Assembly (NCBI RefSeq): GCF_900128995.1
Contig: NZ_FQUE01000006.1
Coordinates: forward strand, 62,001 to 126,000
From: Loktanella atrilutea
Lineage (GTDB): Bacteria > Pseudomonadota > Alphaproteobacteria > Rhodobacterales > Rhodobacteraceae
DNA: 64,000 bases
Direction: 5' to 3'
The position numbers were made by a program, and so were the translations under genes. Below, piece by piece: positions 8,966-17,473 of the stretch. The notes under the pieces are model-generated. The model had not been told where the DNA came from. It saw only the letters and a program-made list of their open reading frames with translations, and searched no databases. Numbering within the stretch: position 1 is the stretch's first letter; every line of letters starts with the position of its first letter.

Positions 8966-9337
8966 TCAGGCGGCTTCGCTCAATACCCGGGCCAGGTCAA
9001 AGAGCCGGCGGCGCTGGTGTTCGGGGATCGCATAGTAGGAGCGCAGCAGATCCAGCGCCTCCTTGTCGGCGAGGATGTCGCCCGGCAGGTCGCCGGTCTT
9101 GGGCGCCGTGGCGACGCCGTTGTCGAGCCCTTCGAAGAAGAATGCGACGGGTACGCCGAGGACGTTCGCGATATCCCACAGCCGAGAGGCACTGACGCGG
9201 TTCATCCCGGTCTCGTACTTCTGGATCTGCTGAAACTTGATGCCGACGGCCTCTGCCAGCTGCTGCTGGGTCGTGCCGTTCATCCAGCGCCGCTGACGGA
9301 TCCGCTTGCCGACGTGAACGTCTACTTCGTGCTTCAT
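8966..9337 (-). CDS. XRE-family helix-turn-helix regulator
   Basis: This 123-residue protein has an HTH of the Cro/CI type at about residues 10-65 (GKRIRQRRW ... TQQQLAEAVGIKFQQIQKYE), followed by a short acidic C-terminal region. Such regulators are widespread single-copy or low-copy genes in Rhodobacteraceae. From memory, a relative often lies next to metK, whereas the metK locus of this window has none. The target is unknown. The gene is followed by 120 bases before the HisN-like gene and preceded by a 300-base divergent region. Confidence 0.9.
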   Translation of the reverse strand: MKHEVDVHVGKRIRQRRWMNGTTQQQLAEAVGIKFQQIQKYETGMNRVSASRLWDIANVLGVPVAFFFEGLDNGVATAPKTGDLPGDILADKEALDLLRSYYAIPEHQRRRLFDLARVLSEAA

Positions 9338-9639
9338 CTATCGTATCCTTGCAATAAAAGGGAGGCTCGTTAACGACATTGACGGAACGCGCGCCTTCGA
9401 ACGGACCCGATGGTGTCGAACGTAGCTACCAATATCTGGTGCCATGGGGTATCCCATTGTAATCGAAACACGCAACGGTTGCACGTCATTGCCTTGACTA
9501 AAGGACAGTTTTGCCGCGGCACCATTAGCCAAAAGGCCAAATCTGACGCTTGGTCAGGTGCTTAAGGGGATAACTTGACAAATGAAAGCCGTTTCGGCCG
9601 GATAAGGCGAAATTTCCATGGCGAAAGGTTGCTCATCCC
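9338..9639. other. Divergent intergenic region without a gene
   Basis: The 302 bases between the XRE regulator and the quinone oxidoreductase contain no convincing coding region or RNA gene. The stretch is less G+C-rich than its surroundings and should hold the promoters of both genes. A TTGACA at 9575-9580 with a poor GGATAA at 9600-9605 is the best plus-strand candidate, but the spacing of 19 is long. An interrupted inverted repeat (GGGGTA-TCCC) occurs near 9446. Confidence 0.5.
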
Positions 9640-10611
9640 ATGCGCGCGTTTCAGGTTCAATCCTTCACCGCTCCACCGCAGATCGTGACCTGTCCCGTCC
9701 CCGTCCCCGGACCGGGTGAGGTCGCGCTGCGGATCGGAGCCTGCGGCATCAATTTCGCGGACATGCTGATGGCGCAAGGAAAATATCAGGACACGCCGCC
9801 CCTGCCCTTTACCCTCGGGATGGAGGTCTGCGGCACGGTGACGGCTCTGGGCGACGGGGTGACGACACCCCCCGTGGGGACCCGCGTCTGCGTCTTCGGT
9901 GGTCGGGGCGGCATGGCGGAAACGGGCGTCTTTCCGGCGGTCCTCTGCCGGCCGGTGCCAGACGACATGCCGGATACGGTCGCGGCCGGGTTCCAGGTGG
10001 CCTACGGCACCTCTCACCTCGCACTGACCCGGCGGGCGGGCCTGCGGCGGCGCGAGACCCTTCTGGTGCTGGGCGCGGCGGGTGGCGTCGGGCTGACCGC
10101 GGTCGAGATCGGCAAGGCACTGGGGGCCACTGTGATCGCGGTCGCCCGCGGCGCCGACAAGCTGGAGGTCGCCCGCAAGGCCGGCGCCGACTACCTGATC
10201 GATTCCACCGATGGCGACCTGAAGGCCCGTCTGAAGGCGCTCTGCGCCGGAATCGGTGGCGTCGACGTGGTCTACGACCCGGTCGGCGGCGATGCCTTCA
10301 TGGCGACCCTGTCCGTCTGCAATCCGGAGGCGCGCGTGATCGCGATCGGCTTTGCCAGCGGCACAGTGCCGCAGATCCCGGCCAACATTCTACTGGTCAA
10401 GAATATTTCCGTGATCGGATTTTATTGGGGCGGCTACCTGAAGTTCCACCCGGAGGCGCTGACCGAAAGTCTTGCGGAATTGATGAAATGGTACGCACAG
10501 GGGCTCCTGCATCCCCACATCAGCGAGGTTCTGCCGCTGGACCGCGCGCAGGAGGGGCTCGACCTTATCGCATCGCGCGCGGCGACCGGGAAGGTCGTCA
10601 TCACGCCGTGA
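9640..10611 (+). CDS. NADPH:quinone oxidoreductase, zinc-less MDR family
   Basis: The 323-residue protein has the MDR N-terminal GroES-like domain (PGPGEVALRIGACGINFAD) and a Rossmann fold with GAAGGVGLTAVEIGK near residue 145. The catalytic zinc ligands of alcohol dehydrogenases are missing, as in quinone oxidoreductases and enoyl reductases of this group. It probably reduces quinones or enones with NADPH in the cytosol. It stands alone between two intergenic regions, so it may have its own promoter. Confidence 0.88.
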   Translation: MRAFQVQSFTAPPQIVTCPVPVPGPGEVALRIGACGINFADMLMAQGKYQDTPPLPFTLGMEVCGTVTALGDGVTTPPVGTRVCVFGGRGGMAETGVFPAVLCRPVPDDMPDTVAAGFQVAYGTSHLALTRRAGLRRRETLLVLGAAGGVGLTAVEIGKALGATVIAVARGADKLEVARKAGADYLIDSTDGDLKARLKALCAGIGGVDVVYDPVGGDAFMATLSVCNPEARVIAIGFASGTVPQIPANILLVKNISVIGFYWGGYLKFHPEALTESLAELMKWYAQGLLHPHISEVLPLDRAQEGLDLIASRAATGKVVITP

Positions 10612-10666
10612 CCCTTGCGGCACCCGAAAGATGATGCGGCAAGCGGTCTTCGGCATGCGGCGGCCT

Positions 10667-10696
10667 CTTGATATGCAAGGCATCCGTCCCGATATT
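10667..10696 (+). promoter_or_regulatory. Promoter with heat-shock (RpoH-like) features upstream of the Bax-inhibitor-1 gene
   Basis: CTTGATA at 10667-10673 and CCCGATATT at 10688-10696 are separated by 14 bases. This resembles the sigma-32 pattern CTTGAAA-N(11-16)-CCCCATNT with one mismatch in each box. The same bases can be read as a sigma-70 promoter (TTGATA-17-GATATT). The start point would lie about 40 bases before the ATG at 10746. Confidence 0.5.
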
Positions 10697-10745
10697 GGGC
10701 GCAAGCGTCGGACGACTGGCGCGCATTTTTCTAACGGAGGTCCTG

Positions 10746-11516
10746 ATGGCTGAATATCAAACGATCCGGACCACGGGCACTGTCCGTGGCGCGGCAATCG
10801 ACGAAGGGCTGCGCGCCCATATGAACAAGGTCTACGGCATCATGTCGGTCGGCATGCTGATCACGGCGGCTGCCGCATGGGCGATCTCGGGCCTTGCCCT
10901 GTCCCCCGTGCCGACCGGCGCACAGATCGGTGCCAATACCTACCTGACCGACTTCGGCGTCCTGCTGTACACCAGCCCGCTGAAATGGGTCGTCATGTTC
11001 GCGCCGCTCGCGATGGTGTTCGCCATGGGAGCCATGATCAACAAGTTGTCGGTCGCCGGCGCGCAGACGTTCTTCTACGCCTTCGCGGCGCTGATGGGCC
11101 TGTCGCTGTCGTGGATCTTCGCGGTCTATACCGGCTTCTCGATCATTCAGGTCTTCCTGATCACCGCCGTGTCCTTTGCGGGCCTGTCGCTTTACGGCTA
11201 CACCACGAAGAAGGACATCAGCGGCTGGGGCAGCTTCCTGATCATGGGCGTGATCGGTCTGATCGTCGCCTCGATCGTGAACATCTTCCTCGGTTCGCCC
11301 GTCGTGCAACTGGCGATCTCGGCCATCGGCGTGCTGATCTTCGCGGGCCTGACCGCCTATGACACGCAGAAGATCAAGACCGACTACATCTCGCACGCCG
11401 CCCATGGCGATGCGGAGTGGCTGGGCAAGTCGGCGATCATGGGGGCGCTGAACCTCTACCTCGACTTCATCAACATGTTCATGTTCATGCTGCAACTGTT
11501 CGGCAACCGCGAATAA
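10746..11516 (+). CDS. Bax inhibitor-1 / YccA family membrane protein
   Basis: The 256-residue product begins MAEYQTIRTTGTVRGAAID after a GGAGG at 10736-10740 and has about seven membrane helices. It ends with the charged NLYLDFINMFMFMLQLFG region typical of the family. E. coli YccA is a substrate and modulator of the FtsH protease. Others act in Ca2+ leak or stress, and the exact function here is unknown. The upstream promoter has RpoH-like boxes, which would fit a link to FtsH and heat stress. A strong terminator follows. Confidence 0.92.
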   Translation: MAEYQTIRTTGTVRGAAIDEGLRAHMNKVYGIMSVGMLITAAAAWAISGLALSPVPTGAQIGANTYLTDFGVLLYTSPLKWVVMFAPLAMVFAMGAMINKLSVAGAQTFFYAFAALMGLSLSWIFAVYTGFSIIQVFLITAVSFAGLSLYGYTTKKDISGWGSFLIMGVIGLIVASIVNIFLGSPVVQLAISAIGVLIFAGLTAYDTQKIKTDYISHAAHGDAEWLGKSAIMGALNLYLDFINMFMFMLQLFGNRE

Positions 11517-11541
11517 GCCGCACAAAAGTTCAAGGCATCAA

Positions 11542-11567
11542 GGCCGGTCCCCGCGACCGGCCTTTTT
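11542..11567 (+). terminator. Rho-independent terminator after the Bax-inhibitor-1 gene
   Basis: An 8-bp perfect stem (GGCCGGTC / GACCGGCC) with a 5-base loop is followed by TTTTT, 25 bases after the stop codon. Confidence 0.85.
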
Positions 11568-11632
11568 CGTTGCCAATCCCCGTCGTTCGGCGCAGGCATC
11601 GAGCCAAGATCGCCTGACCCTGGACCCGACCG

Positions 11633-12517
11633 ATGACCGCAATGACGAAAGCCGCCCGCCGCGCAGACCTGATCGGCAGTGCGTTCATGGTCCTCGCCAT
11701 GGCGCTGTTCGCGGTCGAGGATACATTCATCAAGGCGGCGGCGCAGATATTGCCGGTGGGCGAGGTGCTGGTGCTATTCGGCCTTGGCGGCGCGCTGGTC
11801 TTTGCCGCGCTGGTGCGGGCCCAGAGCCTGCCACTTTTCGTGCCCGACATCCTGTCCCGCCCCATGCGCATCCGCGTGGTGTTCGAAGTGACGGGTCGCC
11901 TGTTCTATACCCTTGCCATCGCCATGATCCCGCTGTCGGTCGCGACGGTGATCCTGCAGGCGACGCCGCTGGTCGTCGTGGCGGGCGCTGCGCTGTTGTT
12001 CGGGGAACGGGTGGGCTGGCGGCGCTGGACCGCGATCCTGATCGGTCTGGCCGGCGTCGTGGTCATCGTCAGGCCGGGAACGGAAGGGTTCTCTGCGGTG
12101 TCGATCCTTGCCGTCGCGGGCATGATCGGCTTTGCGGGGCGAGACCTTGCCAGCCGCGCGGCACCGGTCACGGTAGGGACGCTGCGCCTTGGGATCACCG
12201 GCTTTGCCGCCATCGTCGTGGCCGGCGTGATCTTTGCCCTTTGGGACGGATCGGCCTTTCTGGTGCCGACTCCTCCGGCAGCGCTGTTCCTGCTGGGCGC
12301 GGTCACCGCGGGCACCATGGCATACGCCAGTCTAATGAAAGCGATGCGCAGCGGTGACGTCTCTGCCGTGACGCCGTTCCGCTATACCCGGCTGCTGTTC
12401 GGCGTCACGCTGGGCGTCGCGCTGTTCGGCGAATCCCCCGGTCCCGCGATATGGATGGGGTCAGGGCTGATCGTGCTGTCGGGCCTGTTCATCATGTGGC
12501 GCGGCGGCCGACGCTGA
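11633..12517 (+). CDS. EamA-family (DMT superfamily) transporter
   Basis: The 294-residue product has a short basic N-terminus and ten predicted membrane helices in two EamA repeats (the second repeat begins near residue 155). It resembles the RhaT/YdcZ-type DMT carriers of Roseobacters that export or import amino acids, S-adenosylmethionine or drugs. The gene is convergent with rpmG and shares its 3' flank with the rpmG terminator. Confidence 0.85.
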   Translation: MTAMTKAARRADLIGSAFMVLAMALFAVEDTFIKAAAQILPVGEVLVLFGLGGALVFAALVRAQSLPLFVPDILSRPMRIRVVFEVTGRLFYTLAIAMIPLSVATVILQATPLVVVAGAALLFGERVGWRRWTAILIGLAGVVVIVRPGTEGFSAVSILAVAGMIGFAGRDLASRAAPVTVGTLRLGITGFAAIVVAGVIFALWDGSAFLVPTPPAALFLLGAVTAGTMAYASLMKAMRSGDVSAVTPFRYTRLLFGVTLGVALFGESPGPAIWMGSGLIVLSGLFIMWRGGRR

Positions 12518-12522
12518 AACGC

Positions 12523-12546
12523 AAAAGGCCCCGCAGATGCGAGGCC
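12523..12546 (-). terminator. Rho-independent terminator of rpmG
   Basis: On the minus strand GGCCTCGC and GCGGGGCC pair (one G-U) around an ATCT loop and are followed by TTTT. It lies 27 bases after the rpmG stop and close to the convergent transporter stop. Confidence 0.8.
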
Positions 12547-12572
12547 CAGCGAAAGGATCGGGGTCGGATCAA

Positions 12573-12740
12573 TTACTTGATCTTGCCTTCCTTGTATTCG
12601 ACGTGCTTGCGCACGACGGGATCGTATTTCTTGATGACCATCTTCTCGGTCATGGTGCGGGCGTTCTTCTTGGTGACGTAGAAGTGCCCGGTGCCCGCGC
12701 TGGAGTTCAGGCGGATCTTGATGGTGGTTGGCTTCGCCAT
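12573..12740 (-). CDS. rpmG: 50S ribosomal protein L33
   Basis: The reverse-strand frame encodes 55 residues, [18 protein letters not shown] at the N-terminus and [14 protein letters not shown] at the C-terminus, which is the alphaproteobacterial L33. It is preceded by a GGAGA ribosome site. The protein lacks the two CXXC pairs of zinc-binding L33 forms, so it is the zinc-independent type. It is a structural protein of the large subunit near the E site. A terminator follows and a TTGACT/TAGAAG promoter precedes, so it is a single-gene unit. Confidence 0.97.
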   Translation of the reverse strand: MAKPTTIKIRLNSSAGTGHFYVTKKNARTMTEKMVIKKYDPVVRKHVEYKEGKIK

Positions 12741-12800
12741 GTGTCGTCTCCTGTTCGCGGCGCGGAATGCGTGCTGCGCATCAAATCTCTTGAAGTCTGC

Positions 12801-12828
12801 CTTCTAACCACCGGCGGGCCCGAGTCAA
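12801..12828 (-). promoter_or_regulatory. Sigma-70-type promoter of rpmG
   Basis: On the minus strand TTGACT and TAGAAG are spaced by 16 bases, giving a leader of about 55 bases before the rpmG ATG. The match is good for an alphaproteobacterial housekeeping promoter. Confidence 0.55.
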
Positions 12829-12878
12829 CCACAAAAGCCGTCGTTGCGGCGGCCCGTCGTGTCACCGGCAGGTCATGT

Positions 12879-13265
12879 GCGGATGGCCTGTAAGCCGGAT
12901 TCTGTCCACCGCCTTGCGGCGGCTGGACGATCATTCATCTAAAGCCGCCGTTGCCGACGACCCTCTAGCTGCCAACCCGGGCCTTTCGGGTCAGGCGTCC
13001 CTGCCGGGATATCCATCGCTGGATCACACCGGCGCAAGGCCCCTATTTGGCATTGCTCCCGGTGGGGCTTGCCGTGCCGCTTCCGTTGCCGGTCGCGCGG
13101 TGGGCTCTTACCCCACCGTTTCACCTTTCCCCTGCACGCAGGGTAGTCTCTTCTCTGTGGCGCTTTCCCTGGGGTTGCCCCCGCCGGGTGTTACCCGGCA
13201 CCGTTGCCGTCATGGAGTCCGGACTTTCCTCGAGCGTTGCCGCCCGCGACCGTCCAGCCATCCGC
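12879..13265 (-). ncRNA. rnpB: RNase P RNA (type A)
   Basis: The minus strand from 13265 starts GCGGATGGCTGGACGGTCGC. It contains the universal GAGGAAAGTCCGGACTCC element (13214-13231 on the plus strand) and ends with ACAGAATCCGGCTTACAGGCC and GGATGG-type pairing bases, the P4 strand and the 3' end. The length of about 387 nt fits an alphaproteobacterial type A RNA. It is the catalytic subunit that trims the 5' ends of tRNA precursors. The ends are set from the P1 pairing and may be off by a few bases. The promoter would lie in the 3' part of the amidase gene. Confidence 0.95.
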
Positions 13266-13277
13266 ACGGGCCATCGC

Positions 13278-13964
13278 CTAAGCGGTGGCGGGCGAAGCGT
13301 CAACGGGAAAGCGTTCCGCCAGATCGGCGATCAGCGCCATGTCCGCCGGACACAAGGGCCCCGTCGCGCGGGGCCGGAACCGCATGCGGAAGGCAGAGAG
13401 CAGCACCTCGTCGGCCACGTCGGCGGTATAGCCGACGCTCCGCATCAGCGGGATGAACATATCCGATGAGGGCGCGTCAGCAACCGAAGAGGGCCAGACC
13501 GAAAGACCCAGCCGCGCCAGCCTGCGCCAGTCGAAACGTGCGCCGGGATCGATCTTGCGCCCCGGTGCCATGTCGGAATGGCCGATGATCCGCTCCGGCA
13601 GGATCGCCCAGCGGTCCCGGATGCCATCCAGCAGGTCGCAGAGTGCGTCCATCTGCGATGCGGCAAAGGGACAATGGCCGGGATTGGCCAGTTCGATGCC
13701 GATGGACCGGCTGTTGACGTCGGTGACGTCGCCCCACTGCCCTGCCCCCGCATGCCATGCCCGCATCTCCTCCGGGACGAGGTTCAGCACGCAACCGTCC
13801 TCGGCAATCAGGTAGTGGGCCGAGACCTGCGTGTCAGGATTGCACAGCGTGTCGCAGGCGGCGGCGGCCGTCCGCATGGCGGTGTAATGGATCACGACCA
13901 GATCGGGCCGCGCCTCGTCGCGGCGGGGCCCCTGATTGGGCGAGGTGCGGTCGGTCAGGATCAG
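13278..13964 (-). CDS. N-acetylmuramoyl-L-alanine amidase (AmpD-like)
   Basis: The amidase_2 domain is visible as LVVIHYTAM (zinc His), SAHYLIAEDG, RAWHAGAGQW, SIGIELAN and IIGHSDMAPGRKIDPG, in the right order for an AmpD-type zinc amidase that cuts the bond between muramic acid and L-Ala. No ATG, GTG or TTG lies between the upstream stop and the domain in a sensible place. The domain begins about 13 residues after a CTG at 13964 that overlaps the stop of the preceding gene as CTGA, so I take this rare start (228 residues). An upstream ATG at 14162 would require reading antisense-like sequence through the neighbouring gene. The stop is 12 bases from RNase P RNA. Confidence 0.85.
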   Translation of the reverse strand: MILTDRTSPNQGPRRDEARPDLVVIHYTAMRTAAAACDTLCNPDTQVSAHYLIAEDGCVLNLVPEEMRAWHAGAGQWGDVTDVNSRSIGIELANPGHCPFAASQMDALCDLLDGIRDRWAILPERIIGHSDMAPGRKIDPGARFDWRRLARLGLSVWPSSVADAPSSDMFIPLMRSVGYTADVADEVLLSAFRMRFRPRATGPLCPADMALIADLAERFPVDASPATA

Positions 13965-14731
13965 TTGCCGCCCGCCGCCAGCAGGAAGGGCGCCGGGTCC
14001 CAGCCGCAGGCAAAGCCGTCGCCATCGGGATCGAGACCGCGGGGATCCTTCTCGGGCCCGCCGCGCGCAAGGAAATCGCGCTGGGCGGCGTCGGGGGAGT
14101 TGTAGGCGGCACAGTTGCGCTCGAACTTGCCCTTGCCGGCGAAGATCGAGCGAGAATACCACTCCTGCCCCATCTTGTTTGGGGCGTTCAGGGCATATTG
14201 CACGATGTTCGGGCCGGTATCGGAGGGACGCTCCGGCAGGGCCGACGGCATCACGATCTGACGGGCGGCCGCCTGCCGCGCCCGGCGCTCGGCATCGCTC
14301 TCGATGCTTTCCCGGTTGGACACGGCCTCGAACGACTGTTCGTCCGACAGGCCGGGATTGTTCGGAATGATCGGTGCCGCGTTGGCGGGCGACGCCTCTA
14401 CCCCTTGCACGCGCAGGATATCGCCGGAAGTGTCGAGCGGCTGCTGCATCGCCTGATCCTGTGCCAGACCCACCGGCCCGCCGCCGATGCCCAGTGCCGC
14501 CAGTTCGGACGTGGCGACGACAGGCGCGGGCCCGGCATCCGGCTGCGGCAGGCTGGCCGCCTGCACCGGTGCGGGCGGTGCGAAGGTCGCGGTCTGGCTG
14601 GCGCGTTCCGCGTCGCGGGCGGCCTGTTCGCGCTGGGCTGCGGCAATCGCCGCGGGGCGCCCGCTGTCGGGCACTTTCGGCGCGCAGGCCGCAGCGGTCA
14701 GAAGGGACAGAAGGACGACGGAACGGATCAC
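13961..14731 (-). CDS. Excalibur calcium-binding domain lipoprotein
   Basis: The 256-residue product has a signal sequence with lipobox LTAAAC (C16), a long low-complexity alanine/proline-rich middle and a C-terminal excalibur motif. The motif comprises a cysteine in NCAAYNSP and then DPDGDGFACG, resembling the EF-hand-like loop of extracellular nucleases and cell-wall proteins. It is probably anchored to a membrane and faces the periplasm. The next gene is an amidase with a 4-base overlap, suggesting a joint role in the cell wall. Confidence 0.85.
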   Translation of the reverse strand: MIRSVVLLSLLTAAACAPKVPDSGRPAAIAAAQREQAARDAERASQTATFAPPAPVQAASLPQPDAGPAPVVATSELAALGIGGGPVGLAQDQAMQQPLDTSGDILRVQGVEASPANAAPIIPNNPGLSDEQSFEAVSNRESIESDAERRARQAAARQIVMPSALPERPSDTGPNIVQYALNAPNKMGQEWYSRSIFAGKGKFERNCAAYNSPDAAQRDFLARGGPEKDPRGLDPDGDGFACGWDPAPFLLAAGGN

Positions 14732-14764
14732 GGCAGAAAGCCCTTTGCAGAGGTTAAGGCGGTG

Positions 14765-16249
14765 TTACCACCAACGGTCCGGCTTTGCGACAAAACCGGC
14801 TGCACGTTCAAGTGAATACGCGACGTTCAGCAGATCGCCTTCTTCCCATGGCCGTCCGATCAGCTGGAGGCCGAGCGGCAGACCGGTGGCGTCGGTTCCT
14901 GTCGGCACCGCGATGCCCGGCAGGCCTGCCAGATTGACCGTGACCGTGAAGACGTCGTTGAGATACATCTTGATCGGGTCCGCATCCGCCATCTCTCCCA
15001 GCCCGAAGGCGGCGGAGGGGGTGGCGGGCGTCAGGATCGCATCGACGCCGTCGGCGAAAACCTGGTCGAAATCGCGCTTGATCAGCGCGCGGACCTTGCG
15101 GGCGCGGTTGTAGTAGGCGTCGTAGAAGCCCGCGGACAGCACGTAGGTCCCGACCATGACGCGGCGCTGCACTTCCGGCCCGAAGCCTTCGGCGCGGGTC
15201 TTCTCGTACATCTCTGTGATGCCGTCGCCCTGCGCGATCCTGGCGCGATGCCCGAAGCGGACGCCGTCGTAGCGGGCAAGGTTCGACGATGCCTCTGCCG
15301 GGGCGATGACGTAATAGGCGGGCAGCGCGTATTTCGTATGCGGCAGGGTGATGTCGCGGATCTCTGCGCCTGCGTCCTTCAGCATGGCGGTGCCGTCGGA
15401 CCAGAGCTTCTCGATCTCCGCCGGCATCCCGTCCATGCGGTATTCCCTGGGGATGCCGATGACCTTGCCGCGGATGTCGCCGGTCAGCGCGGCCTCGAAA
15501 TCCGGGACGGCGATGTCGGCAGAGGTGCTGTCCTTCGGATCGAAGCCCGACATGGCGCGCAGCAGGATCGCGCTGTCGCGCACGTCCTTGGTCATCGGGC
15601 CGGCCTGATCGAGCGACGAGGCGAAGGCCACGATGCCCCAGCGGCTGACGCGGCCATAGGTCGGCTTGATGCCGGTGATGCCGGTGAAGGCGGCGGGCTG
15701 GCGGATCGATCCGCCGGTGTCGGTGCCGGTGGCCCCGAGGCAAAGATCGGCAGCCACGGCGCTCGCAGAGCCGCCGGAGGAGCCGCCTGGCGTCAGCTTG
15801 CGGTCGTCGACCTTCCACGGGTTCACGGCGTCGCCGTAGACAGAGGTTTCGTTCGACGAGCCCATGGCGAATTCGTCCATGTTGAGCTTGCCCAGCATGA
15901 CCGCGCCCGCATCGAAGAGCTGCGTCGTCACGGTGGATTCGTATTCCGGCCGGAATCCTTCGAGGATGCGACTGGCGGCCTGGCTCGGCACGCCCTTGGT
16001 ACAGAAAAGGTCCTTGATCCCCAGAGGGATGCCGCACAGGTCGGGCGCATCGCCCGCCTGAAGGCGCTGATCTGCAGCCGCGGACTGAGCCTGCGCCACA
16101 TCCGGCGTCTTGTGGACGAAGGCGTTCAGCGCGTCCGCCGCGTCGATCGCGGTCAGGCAGGCGGTGGTCAGTTCGGCACTCGTGACCTCGCCCTTGCGCA
16201 GGGCGTCGCGGGCGGCGGCAATGGTCAGCTTGGTCAGGTCGGTCATCAT
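14765..16249 (-). CDS. gatA: Asp-tRNA(Asn)/Glu-tRNA(Gln) amidotransferase subunit A
   Basis: The 494-residue protein has the amidase signature: K79 in [10 protein letters not shown], the cis-serine in TPGGSSGG (157-158) and the nucleophile in [10 protein letters not shown] (S181). GatA releases ammonia from glutamine and channels it to GatB for Gln-tRNA(Gln) formation. The start ATGATG overlaps the gatC stop as ATGA, so the two are co-translated. gatB is not in the window, which is common in alphaproteobacteria. Confidence 0.97.
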   Translation of the reverse strand: MMTDLTKLTIAAARDALRKGEVTSAELTTACLTAIDAADALNAFVHKTPDVAQAQSAAADQRLQAGDAPDLCGIPLGIKDLFCTKGVPSQAASRILEGFRPEYESTVTTQLFDAGAVMLGKLNMDEFAMGSSNETSVYGDAVNPWKVDDRKLTPGGSSGGSASAVAADLCLGATGTDTGGSIRQPAAFTGITGIKPTYGRVSRWGIVAFASSLDQAGPMTKDVRDSAILLRAMSGFDPKDSTSADIAVPDFEAALTGDIRGKVIGIPREYRMDGMPAEIEKLWSDGTAMLKDAGAEIRDITLPHTKYALPAYYVIAPAEASSNLARYDGVRFGHRARIAQGDGITEMYEKTRAEGFGPEVQRRVMVGTYVLSAGFYDAYYNRARKVRALIKRDFDQVFADGVDAILTPATPSAAFGLGEMADADPIKMYLNDVFTVTVNLAGLPGIAVPTGTDATGLPLGLQLIGRPWEEGDLLNVAYSLERAAGFVAKPDRWW

Positions 16250-16533
16250 TCCACCACTTTCGGCACGGCAAAGAATCCCTCTCGGGCGTCGGGGGCATTG
16301 GCCAGCACCCGCGCCTGCTGATCGCCGTCATTCACGACATCGTCGCGACGATAGAGCCGCTGCGGCGTGACGCTGGTCATGGGGTCGATGCCGTCGACAT
16401 CGACCTCGTTCAACTGCTCGATGAAGCCCAGGATCGCGCTGAATTCCTGCGCCAGTGCGGGCAGAGCCTCGTCCTCGACCTTGATGCGGGCTAGTTTCGC
16501 CACGCGGCGGGCGGTGTCTGTATCGATGGCCAT
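16246..16533 (-). CDS. gatC: Asp-tRNA(Asn)/Glu-tRNA(Gln) amidotransferase subunit C
   Basis: The 95-residue product ([19 protein letters not shown]...) has the family's [16 protein letters not shown] and MTSVTP motifs. GatC is a small belt that holds GatA and GatB together. I placed the start at ATG 16533, in line with the usual length; a longer frame upstream is not conserved in style. It overlaps gatA by four bases. Confidence 0.96.
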   Translation of the reverse strand: MAIDTDTARRVAKLARIKVEDEALPALAQEFSAILGFIEQLNEVDVDGIDPMTSVTPQRLYRRDDVVNDGDQQARVLANAPDAREGFFAVPKVVE

Positions 16534-16731
16534 GCGCACTCCGATCGGATCGTTGCGGGGTTGTTGCGCCCGCATTTACCCCGGCCTTGCCGCGGCTACA
16601 ACCGTCTGCCCGCGCGGGATGTAATGGCGCCGCGTATGGAATTCCGCGGGACGGCGCGGCGGCGCGCCCTACAACAACGGACACGGGGCGGCCCGGTCCG
16701 GGTCGCCCGATCCCTTTTTCGGAGAAGTCCC

Positions 16732-17421
16732 ATGAACATCATCTGGCTCGGCCATGCCAGCTTTCGCATCGAGATCGAGGACGCCATCCTGCTGATCGAC
16801 CCCTGGCTGGAGGGCAATCCATCGTTCCCGCAAGACCGGCGCGACGATGCGCTGAAAGGTGCGACCCATGTCGTGCTGACCCATGGCCACGGCGACCATG
16901 CCGCCAACGCGGGTGCGATCGCACGCGAGACCGGCGCCACGCTGGTCGGCATCCCGGAGCTGTGCGGCCTGCTGGGCGGCGACGGGATCGAGACGGTCGA
17001 ATTCAACAAGGGCGGTACCGTCGATCTGAACGGCGCCAAGGTGACGATGGTGAACGCGACGCATTCGTCCTCTATCGGCACCGACGACGGCCCGCGCTAT
17101 GCCGGGCACGAGGCGGGCTACATGATCGCCGGCGAGGGTCACACGATCTATCTGTCCGGCGATACGGACATCATGGCCGACATGGAATGGATGGGCGACC
17201 TGCACAAACCGGACATCGGCATCCTCTGCGCCGGCGGGCATTACACGATGGACATGGCGCGGGCGGCCTATGCGGCGAAGCGCTATTTCAAGTTCGGGAC
17301 GGTGATCCCCTGTCACTACAAGACCTTCCCGGCGCTGGCGCAAGACGCACAAATCCTGATTGACGGCCTGCCCGGTGTCGATGTCAGGACGCCGGCGGTG
17401 ATGGAGACCGTCAGCCTCTAG
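16732..17421 (+). CDS. UlaG-like metal-dependent hydrolase (UPF0173)
   Basis: The 229-residue protein starts MNIIWLGHASFRIE after a GGAGAAG ribosome site. It has the metallo-beta-lactamase motif THGHGDH (H51, H53, D55, H56) and later SGDTDI and CHYKTF. These match the UPF0173 family of small MBL-fold hydrolases, whose substrates are mostly unknown. The gene is divergent from gatC and convergent with tadA. A double-palindrome element starts five bases after its stop. Confidence 0.88.
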   Translation: MNIIWLGHASFRIEIEDAILLIDPWLEGNPSFPQDRRDDALKGATHVVLTHGHGDHAANAGAIARETGATLVGIPELCGLLGGDGIETVEFNKGGTVDLNGAKVTMVNATHSSSIGTDDGPRYAGHEAGYMIAGEGHTIYLSGDTDIMADMEWMGDLHKPDIGILCAGGHYTMDMARAAYAAKRYFKFGTVIPCHYKTFPALAQDAQILIDGLPGVDVRTPAVMETVSL

Positions 17422-17425
17422 GTCG

Positions 17426-17473
17426 CCGAATTTTCCAGAAAATTCGGAGCATGCGATTTTTCGAGAAAAATCG
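17426..17473. repeat. Double-palindrome intergenic element, copy 2
   Basis: A 22-base palindrome (17426-17447, one central mismatch) and a 20-base one (17454-17473) are separated by a six-base spacer. They fill the gap between the convergent stops of the UlaG-like gene and tadA. Sequence and layout match copies 1 and 3. Here the pair could serve as a bidirectional terminator. Confidence 0.8.

Noticed and set aside
9338-9532. Small open frame upstream of the XRE gene
   Set aside because: Its translation has no family features, and the position fits a divergent promoter region.
9575-9605. TTGACA/GGATAA promoter for the quinone oxidoreductase
   Set aside because: The -10 is poor and the spacing of 19 too long for a confident call; it is only mentioned in the intergenic entry.
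12875-13456. Open frames across the RNase P RNA
   Set aside because: The conserved RNase P sequence explains the region, and the frames have no ribosome site or family match.
14754-14768. TTAA-N7-TTAC resembling a CtrA site
   Set aside because: One half is imperfect and it overlaps the gatA stop codon, not a promoter region.
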